From: Chara braunii
Taxonomy: Eukaryota > Streptophyta > Charophyceae > Charales > Characeae
Assembly: GCA_003427395.1 (NCBI GenBank)
Contig: BFEA01000319.1
Span: forward strand, 585,009 to 631,070
Reading direction: 5' to 3'
DNA: 46,062 nt
Below, piece by piece: positions 40,181-46,062 of this stretch (positions are counted from its first letter, which is position 1; each line of letters begins with the position of its first letter). The notes beneath the pieces were generated by a model, which was not told where the DNA came from, searched no databases, and saw nothing but the letters and a program-made list of their open reading frames with translations. Position numbers and translations under genes: made by a program.

Positions 40181-40733
40181 ATTTCGAGTGACACTTTTTC
40201 ACCTTGTGATGTATCCCCCGTTGTGACAGAGATGGCTCCGATGCTGTTTTTGCCTGCGGGCGTGTTCCCCGCCTCTAGCAACGGAGGCTTCACGCCGAAC
40301 GTCGTCCCGCCATCTTCCCTTTGTTCACCCATCGTGTTTCCTGTGGCCGCCTCGGGCACAGGGGCGGCATCTTCTCGGGAGTCCACGTCCATGTTCTCGA
40401 GCGCGGCAGCGCGCTCAACCTTCCAGTCAATCTTGCCGTACGAGGGGCTCGACTGCAGCTCGTAAAACTTGTGTGAGTACTCTAACTGCCGAGTGGTTCC
40501 CAAGGCGTCGAAGAATTGTTTCGCCTTTGCCGCGATGAATGTTTCACTCTCCCCGGGTTCTCTTTCCGACAGCGGTATAGTGCTGATTGCTCCGTCGTCT
40601 TCAACCAGTTGTCCTTTCCCATGCGGGGAAACGGTCTCCAACCCTTCGAGACATACTTCACCGTCATTTTCCACTCCCCGCCTTGGATACATGGCTCGAA
40701 AATACCGTCATGCCAAATGATATCATGGCCCCA
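40181..40733 (-). pseudogene. C-terminal extension of the ParB/methyltransferase-like gene
   Basis: Directly after the stop of the large frame, the same minus-strand frame continues with protein-like sequence (WGHDIIWHDGIFEPCIQGGE, then MTVKYVSKGWRPFP). After one frameshift near 40620 it goes on with HGKGQLVEDDG, FIAAKAKQFFDALGTTRQLE and KFYELQSSPSYGKIDWK. It then becomes Glu/Gly/Thr-rich until the mitochondrial block at 40180. So the TAG at 40734-40736 looks premature and the intact protein was longer. The end is cut off by the insertion. Confidence 0.6.
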
Positions 40734-43700
40734 CTAGTCCTCACTAGTGCGGGCGTATTTGTCATCCAAGAAATACACATTGTTTGCATCCGCACAAAAT
40801 CTGGGAGAAATCGGATCGCCTGGCGCTAGCTTCGTTGGTTGAGCAGGAATATCAAGGTCATCGTCTTCGTCGTCTTCCACAGGCGTACATACAACCCGGT
40901 CCACATCCGAGGCCACACTGTTCGCGGGTGGCATGTTCGAGCATCCCTCTGATTGACCCGGTCCATATCCCTTGACGCTGTGCTCCATGGCAGCGGACTT
41001 CCCACACCACCCGGTTGCATTGGTGTCCTTGTTGATCTCGAGGTCGGAGTCCGACGAGTCTTCCTCGCTGTCAACGGGGTTAAGGCCTTCACCCAATTTA
41101 CCGAGGTCTGCATAGTCCTTAAATGTCAGTTTATCTTTGTGAAGATCAAACCTCAAGATCTCGCATCGAGCAACGAATGTCTCGAAGGCGCCAGTTAGAG
41201 CACCGTGATAATGTTTGAGGGCCTCGGTCACCTTGGCTTTCCTATATATGTATCCCCCATCAAGGCGTCCATCCGGCGCATCGCAGAACAGGTATTCCCA
41301 CACCTTCAGTCTTTTCGGTCCCAACTTGTGGTACATATCCCTGTTCGTGCGATGTGTGGCACGCGGCTTCTCGAGGTGGCACGCGAATCCCCCATCCTTA
41401 ACAAGTATGTCGACGAACTTTGTCAAGTATGCAATGTCCTTGGCCGACTCGTCACAGGCAATGACATAATTACCTGCAAGCAATAACTTCCATACAAGAC
41501 CCGCGTGCGCCCTACCCAACAAAAGCACACTTTCCGCCTCTCTTACGAATGAACCGCACAACTTCCTCAACTTGTCAGGTTCTCGCTTCCAAATTGAATA
41601 TGCGGCACTTTCGTCACCCTCGACGCCAGCGTGTTTTCTGAGACACTTCCCGAACTTTTCCTCCACAACATGCACTTCGGTGAGATCGTTGTGAAGTCGG
41701 GGTGCGACAGTTACTTTTTTCAGATCCCCTCCTTCAGCGTGCAGCACGATCGCCATCAGGTCCCGACTGCTCATAGCGATGTTGTCGTACCTTGTGACGT
41801 CGCTCGGCGGGCTGTCCACGCGTTTCCATGACCTGAGGATGAGCTCGATGTCCTCCCAACGGTACAATTGACGCAAGACATCGCTTTGCACATTCTGCGG
41901 TGCAAAGAAGAAGAGGACCCAATTTGGACCACAACACTTCGCCATCATTGCGTACAGTGCATCGAAGTCCTGCAAGGTCCACGCACTGCTGAAATTCGTG
42001 GCCGAGATGTCCACGATGGCGGCCCTGCATGCCATTTTTTGTGTGGCTGCGACGATGTCGACGGGCACCGCCATAACCTCCTTTGACCGCATGCATACAG
42101 GAAGCAATGTGGTTTGCCTGCTGAGTTTGTCCCACACAAGATGGCGTGCACTGGAGGCGATCCGTTTCATCTCCGCTCGAGGCATATCGAGCTTATCGAT
42201 CGTAGTGTATATAAAGACCTCCTTGTACATCACTTCTGTAGGCCCCAAACCCGCACCTTGCCTCGCCTCCTCCACTCCTCCAAGTCGCCGAGGGATCGTC
42301 TTCACTAAGTTGCTATGCAGCTTCTCCCGTCGCTTCTCCCATTCATCTGCGCATAACCCATTTGAAGCATACCTCTCTTCCAGGTCTTCGTACGACATGA
42401 AGAAGTCGTCGTTCCATTCGTCCCCTGCCCTTCCCTCGGCGCGAAACACCACGTAGTTGAACATGCGGACCATGTATCTCTCCTTGCGCATAATGTCGAG
42501 GAGGCACTCTGTGTTCACCCTCGGAGGCGTGACTCTCACTTTTGTTGCCACCACTTTCCCCGACATGAGCAGGAGTAGCGCGACTTCTTTCTCGCGGCAT
42601 GTCATGTCCCCGAAGTTCTTGAAGTACGTAGGACACAAATCCTTCCAGGACACGGTGGAGCCCTTGGGACCATCTCTCGCATATATGCAATGGTACAAAG
42701 TCTGTTGTCCCTTGTTCTCGTCAGTGTACGGGCCGGGCAGGCGCCCCTCCATCCTCCCCGACATCTCAAGTGGGATCTTGCCGTCGCCGATTGGCAGCTT
42801 ACCCTCCTCGAACATTGCGAAGAACTTCTCCACCAGCGGCCAAACCGTGTGGGTGGATGTGGCGAGGTTCAGGTACTCCCGAAGTTTGTTACTCCAATCC
42901 TTGCTGTATTCGTTGTCGAGTGTCTGTTTCACGAACGCCTTGTCGCACGCCTTCCCCATGCAGGCCCTCAGGAAGTTCTGCCACGTTTTCTGATGCGCAA
43001 CGGCGACGGCATCCTTCTCGCTGACCTTAGCTTTGAGTGCCTCGATCCTGTTGTTGTCGATCCACCATTGCCGCATATCACGCACAGCGTCCTGGAAGGA
43101 TAACATCATGACGCGATTTTCCCGTGTGTTGTCGAAGAGGGAGACATTGAAGTACCCGCGTGTGTGGTCATCATCGAAAAAGACGACTCGCACTTTAGAG
43201 TACGTGCGGAGGCTGTAGACTTTGATCGCGGGGGAGTCCTTTCCAACCAACCGTTTCATGGCCTCGACAGTATGTTGACCACATACAGCGTACCAGTCGA
43301 ACTCTGTAGAACCTCTTTGGAAGAACTCACCCGGGGTGATTCGCCTTCCCTGCCCCCCGACGATGACGTTGGGGTCAACCGGCGCAAGAACGAGCTCAGG
43401 TCTATCCCACACCCCCGGGTCAGCACTGATGGAGCTTTCTATGGCACTCTCGATGCCTCTCACAATGTTCTCAGACAACGAACGGTGGTTAAATAGGATC
43501 TTCCCACGGGGAATGGGTTTGATCTTATTAACGTCGACGTTAACAACTTGGACGTCTTGCCTGGCGAAGCCTTGTTCGTCGTATTCGAGGAAGAAACATC
43601 GTGTCGTGTCCACGGGCGCGGCGTGCTGAACCAGCTCTTCAATGTCTTTGGGCATGCGAGGCCCCACCCCCTCGCCCTCATCCCCCGAGTCCCGCAGCTC

Positions 43701-44972
43701 AGGTGCCCTGGACCTCTGCGAGCCTTTCCTACCGCTGCCGCGACCACCCCCGCGGCTGCCACTTCGCCCCCCCCCACCAGTTTTCCGAGGAGCCCGCGCT
43801 TCCTGTGATGTCATCAACGCTCCACGAGCTTCATTGACGGCGTCGGCCCGCGCCTGTTTTGTTCGACTCGCAGGAGAGGTCGATGCCTCTCCCCTCTTTC
43901 GCTTTCCCCGTGAGCATGGTTCGTCTCTCCCATCCTTCGTCTGGTCATAGGACTGCGACATTCCGCAGGAGGCTGCAGGCTGGCCACCAGCATCGACCGC
44001 GTTACCGACGCGGCAGGCGTCGTCCTCACGGCGCCCCTGCGATTCGTTGTGGTGGCGACGGTGAAATTGGGAGGAGCGATTGTCTTCGACAACCTCACCA
44101 ACATTGTCTCTCTCCTCGTCCATGCCATCGTCCTCACCTTCAGCATCTCCTTCGTTACCATCGTCCGCCTTACCACCGCCTTCCTCCTCCTCACCACCAC
44201 CCTCCCCCTCCTCACCACCGCCCTCCCCATCCCAACCACCACCCTCCCCATCTTGGCCCTCGCATTCCTCGTCATCGAAGGCACTTGCACCTCCCCGTGA
44301 ACGATGTTGGGGACCAGCCTGATAGCGCACAGCTCTGTCGTCGTAGTCTGTGGCCTCGCTGGACTGCTCGGCCGCATCACGACCTTGCCGATCTGAGGGC
44401 GAAACCGGAGCGGGCAGAGCCTGGACAACCGCAGCCGACGAAAACGGGGCAGTCGGCAATTGCTTCCTCTTTCCACCCGCTCTGGCCGGCTGATCTTTGC
44501 GCCGTTTGAGCCCCGCAGCCAACGAAGACGGGGCGTCAATCGGCACGAAAACACGGTCCACTTGCTGGGCAGCAGGCAGCCTCGCGAACTCTTCCCTGTA
44601 TCGCATAACGAAAGTTGCGAGTTGGTCCGCTGGGCTGTTGAATTGGACCAAAGGTTTACTGAGCATGAAAGCGCTGTCGACGACAGGCAGGGAACCAGTC
44701 ATGCGGTAGCCATTGGTTTTGAAAAGAAACTTTTCCGGATCCAGCATTTGGAACTCCGTTCCGTTCTCGCGCACGTCAAACGCTTTCATCGACAAAGCCT
44801 TGACCCCGTATCCTTGGAAGAGCCGATGGTCAAGAGACACCTTCTTATCTTCCTTGACCCAGTTTTTCCCCTCTCTGTCATAGACAGACGAAGGAAGAAG
44901 GTCCTGAACTTCCTGCCGTCGTAGGTAAACCTCCCCGCTTCCGATTTCTCCACCCCTCCGCAGCAGTACCAA
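40734..44972 (-). CDS. Large ParB-like and methyltransferase-like protein
   Basis: 1,412 codons without an intron. After ~140 residues with no known domain come an acidic Gly/Glu run (about 230-310), a basic cluster RGKRKR (355-360), a Gly/Arg-rich AT-hook-like stretch (about 396-416), and from ~460 a ParB-like domain (VNVDVNKIKPIP, NHRSLSENIVRGIE, and WYAVCGQHTVEAMKRL with CGQHT at 564-568, the place of the ParB 'GxHR' motif). From ~960 the order AAIVDISATNFSSAW (D988, motif IV-like), WVLFFFAPQNV, then SVLLLGRAHAGLVWKLLLAG (1149-1168, motif I-like) with an acidic residue after the next strand resembles beta-class DNA methyltransferases. DPPY and FxGxG are not conserved, so activity is doubtful. 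ParB plus this methyltransferase class is a familiar prokaryotic/phage pairing. The start is a TTG and not native. The methyltransferase reading is inference. Confidence 0.6.
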   Translation of the reverse strand: MVLLRRGGEIGSGEVYLRRQEVQDLLPSSVYDREGKNWVKEDKKVSLDHRLFQGYGVKALSMKAFDVRENGTEFQMLDPEKFLFKTNGYRMTGSLPVVDSAFMLSKPLVQFNSPADQLATFVMRYREEFARLPAAQQVDRVFVPIDAPSSLAAGLKRRKDQPARAGGKRKQLPTAPFSSAAVVQALPAPVSPSDRQGRDAAEQSSEATDYDDRAVRYQAGPQHRSRGGASAFDDEECEGQDGEGGGWDGEGGGEEGEGGGEEEEGGGKADDGNEGDAEGEDDGMDEERDNVGEVVEDNRSSQFHRRHHNESQGRREDDACRVGNAVDAGGQPAASCGMSQSYDQTKDGRDEPCSRGKRKRGEASTSPASRTKQARADAVNEARGALMTSQEARAPRKTGGGGRSGSRGGGRGSGRKGSQRSRAPELRDSGDEGEGVGPRMPKDIEELVQHAAPVDTTRCFFLEYDEQGFARQDVQVVNVDVNKIKPIPRGKILFNHRSLSENIVRGIESAIESSISADPGVWDRPELVLAPVDPNVIVGGQGRRITPGEFFQRGSTEFDWYAVCGQHTVEAMKRLVGKDSPAIKVYSLRTYSKVRVVFFDDDHTRGYFNVSLFDNTRENRVMMLSFQDAVRDMRQWWIDNNRIEALKAKVSEKDAVAVAHQKTWQNFLRACMGKACDKAFVKQTLDNEYSKDWSNKLREYLNLATSTHTVWPLVEKFFAMFEEGKLPIGDGKIPLEMSGRMEGRLPGPYTDENKGQQTLYHCIYARDGPKGSTVSWKDLCPTYFKNFGDMTCREKEVALLLLMSGKVVATKVRVTPPRVNTECLLDIMRKERYMVRMFNYVVFRAEGRAGDEWNDDFFMSYEDLEERYASNGLCADEWEKRREKLHSNLVKTIPRRLGGVEEARQGAGLGPTEVMYKEVFIYTTIDKLDMPRAEMKRIASSARHLVWDKLSRQTTLLPVCMRSKEVMAVPVDIVAATQKMACRAAIVDISATNFSSAWTLQDFDALYAMMAKCCGPNWVLFFFAPQNVQSDVLRQLYRWEDIELILRSWKRVDSPPSDVTRYDNIAMSSRDLMAIVLHAEGGDLKKVTVAPRLHNDLTEVHVVEEKFGKCLRKHAGVEGDESAAYSIWKREPDKLRKLCGSFVREAESVLLLGRAHAGLVWKLLLAGNYVIACDESAKDIAYLTKFVDILVKDGGFACHLEKPRATHRTNRDMYHKLGPKRLKVWEYLFCDAPDGRLDGGYIYRKAKVTEALKHYHGALTGAFETFVARCEILRFDLHKDKLTFKDYADLGKLGEGLNPVDSEEDSSDSDLEINKDTNATGWCGKSAAMEHSVKGYGPGQSEGCSNMPPANSVASDVDRVVCTPVEDDEDDDLDIPAQPTKLAPGDPISPRFCADANNVYFLDDKYARTSED

Positions 44973-45160
44973 CTCAGGCCATTGTCATCGCTCAAAAAGA
45001 CAACGGCTCCGCAACCCGGCATATGAAGGCCACCTACCCAATCAAGAGCCCATGGTTTGTCGTGGTAGAGCTTAGACCTGCCGTACCGTTTTTCGGGGGC
45101 GGAGCCAGACGCTGTTTTTCCTGAAGGGTCGCACAGAAAAAGACAACAAGAAAACAACAC
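44973..45160 (-). pseudogene. N-terminal part of the large gene in another frame
   Basis: Minus-strand sequence just upstream encodes KLYHDKPWALDWVGGLHMPG, then AVVFLSDDNGLSWYCCGG, which looks like real protein and leads into the large frame through a frameshift near 44960-44990 (the large frame has a TGA just upstream of its first codon). An intact relative would therefore start near or before 45100. Confidence 0.45.
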
Positions 45161-45220
45161 TAAGTGACATGAAGAAGCACCCGTCGCGGCACGGGAGTTT
45201 CGCTACCGCCCCACGCAGCG
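45161..45220. other. Short spacer
   Basis: Nothing recognised between the gene start and the palindrome array. Confidence 0.4.
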
Positions 45221-45963
45221 GGTCCGGCGTTCCTAGAAAGCCGGACCCCAGGACCGTTGTGTGTGCGGGTCTGGCGTCCCCAAAATAGCAGACCCCACCA
45301 GCGTGCCTGTCGGCACGGTGGTCGGCCAGACCCCTCCCTCGCCCGCATTGTCGACGGAACCCCGCGGCGTTTCATGTCCTTCCCTCCCCCTCCCTCTAGC
45401 AGCACCGAGCGGGGTCCGGCGTTCCCGGAGCGCCGGACCCATGTCGGTGCTGCGAGAGAGTAAGGGGGCCCCTCCCTCCCCGTCGCTGGCAACAACACCA
45501 AGGGGGTCCGGCGTTCCGGGAACGCCGGACCCCCTTTGAGCTGCAGGGGAAGAAGTGGGTCCGTCCCCTCCCCTCGATGGCCACAGCACAAAGGGGGTCC
45601 GACGTTCCCGGAACGCCGGACCCCCTTTGTGCGGCGGGGGAGGACGGGAACGCCAGACCCCCTTTGTGCCGCGGGGGAGGACGGGGGTCCGAGATCCGAT
45701 CCGACGATGGGCATAACACGAAGGGGGTCCGGCGTTCCCGGAACGCCGGACCCCGTTCGTGCTGTGGAGGATGAAGGGGGTCCGTCCCATCCCCTCGATG
45801 GCCACAACACCAAGCCTGCGCACCCCTTGCTCCCCCGAAGCGCGAAGGGGGTCCGGCGTTCTCCACCCCCTCTGCACTACGGGGGGGGGAGAGGGGGGGG
45901 GAACAAGGTGAGACACACCGGTTTGATCCCCCGAAATGCGAAGGGGGTCCGGCGTTCCCGGAA
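45221..45963. repeat. Array of GC-rich palindromes
   Basis: Full hairpin units lie at 45221-45250, 45268-45297 (degenerate), 45411-45440, 45501-45536, 45586-45632 and 45717-45761. Half units are at about 45647-45669, 45835-45865 and 45935-45963. The common arm is GGGGGTCCGGCGTTCC and its complement. The best units extend to arms starting GCACAAAGGGGGTCCG. The unit at 45411 is enclosed in further arms (GCAGCACCGA and TCGGTGCTGC). Spacers share a block like CCCTCGATGGCCACA. No protein coding is credible here. Confidence 0.9.
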
Positions 45964-46028
45964 TCACACACACACACACACGCACACACACACACACGCA
46001 CACACACACACAAAAAAAAAAACACCAA

Positions 46029-46062
<34 letters not shown>
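45964..46062. repeat. (CA)n, A run and (CT)n at the right edge
   Basis: CA repeat with a few G substitutions (45964-46011), an A run to 46021, then CT repeat from about 46028 to the window end. Confidence 0.97.

Noticed and set aside
43859-44554. Long frames opposite or beside the acidic part of the large gene
   Set aside because: They come from the GC-rich, repetitive acidic/basic linker and are shadows of the 1,412-codon frame.
45160-46028. Frames of 200-260 codons at the right edge
   Set aside because: They translate the palindrome array and show its period as repeated PGTPDPL-like peptides; no coding evidence.
1-46062. CRISPR arrays, bacterial operons or prophage
   Set aside because: No regular short repeats with unique spacers, no Shine-Dalgarno spaced operons, and clear eukaryotic introns and retroelements.

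Overview
This 46 kb window looks like repeat-rich nuclear DNA of a large-genome streptophyte green alga; Chara is my best guess. The guess rests on a green-lineage Penelope-like element with an N-terminal GIY-YIG domain, a Ty3/gypsy element, an L1-like LINE, a transposase-like DUF7869 locus, long simple repeats, and a fragment of plant-type mitochondrial DNA. No bacterial operon or ordinary housekeeping gene was recognised. Nearly every coding segment is a decaying mobile-element gene with in-frame stops or frameshifts.

Layout. 0.2-3.4 kb: remains of a Penelope-like retroelement on the minus strand (hammerhead ribozyme, zinc-knuckle/coiled-coil/SAP-like part, GIY-YIG endonuclease; the reverse transcriptase is not present). 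3.4-9.8 kb: no recognisable genes, several simple repeats. 9.8-10.5 and 17.3-18.0 kb: two inverted copies of a ~0.7 kb repeat carrying a conserved unknown ORF. Between them, on the minus strand, lie two tandem paralogous unknown ORFs (13.1-14.5 kb) and a DUF7869-type transposase-like gene (14.6-17.3 kb). 18.0-26.5 kb: a Ty3/gypsy element on the plus strand with PBS, gag, protease, RT (plus a rearranged partial RT duplicate), RNase H, a PHD finger, integrase, a post-pol ORF, PPT and 3' LTR. No matching 5' LTR is present. 26.5-35.63 kb: an L1-like LINE on the plus strand (ORF1 with zinc knuckle, APE endonuclease, RT, zinc-binding tail, poly(A)).

The right part is the most unusual. On the minus strand, a 4.2 kb nearly intronless frame (40.7-45.0 kb) encodes a protein with a ParB-like domain followed by what looks like a degenerate beta-class DNA methyltransferase fold. 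Its C-terminal extension is cut at 40,180 by a ~930 bp insertion of mitochondrial DNA (maturase domain X, group II intron domain V, last nad3 exon, trnV-trnD-trnS-trnA). Beyond the insertion (39.25-37.5 kb) comes another linker-like coding stretch ending at a good splice donor, then a Ulp1/C48 cysteine-protease-like domain whose His and Asp positions are substituted. These may once have been one multidomain mobile-element gene. A ~70 bp sequence occurs on the 3' side of both this locus and the DUF7869 locus, which hints at a shared element end. The window closes with an array of GC-rich palindromes and dinucleotide repeats.

All calls come from reading the sequence by eye. Family names rest on visible motifs, and joined gene models are inference.
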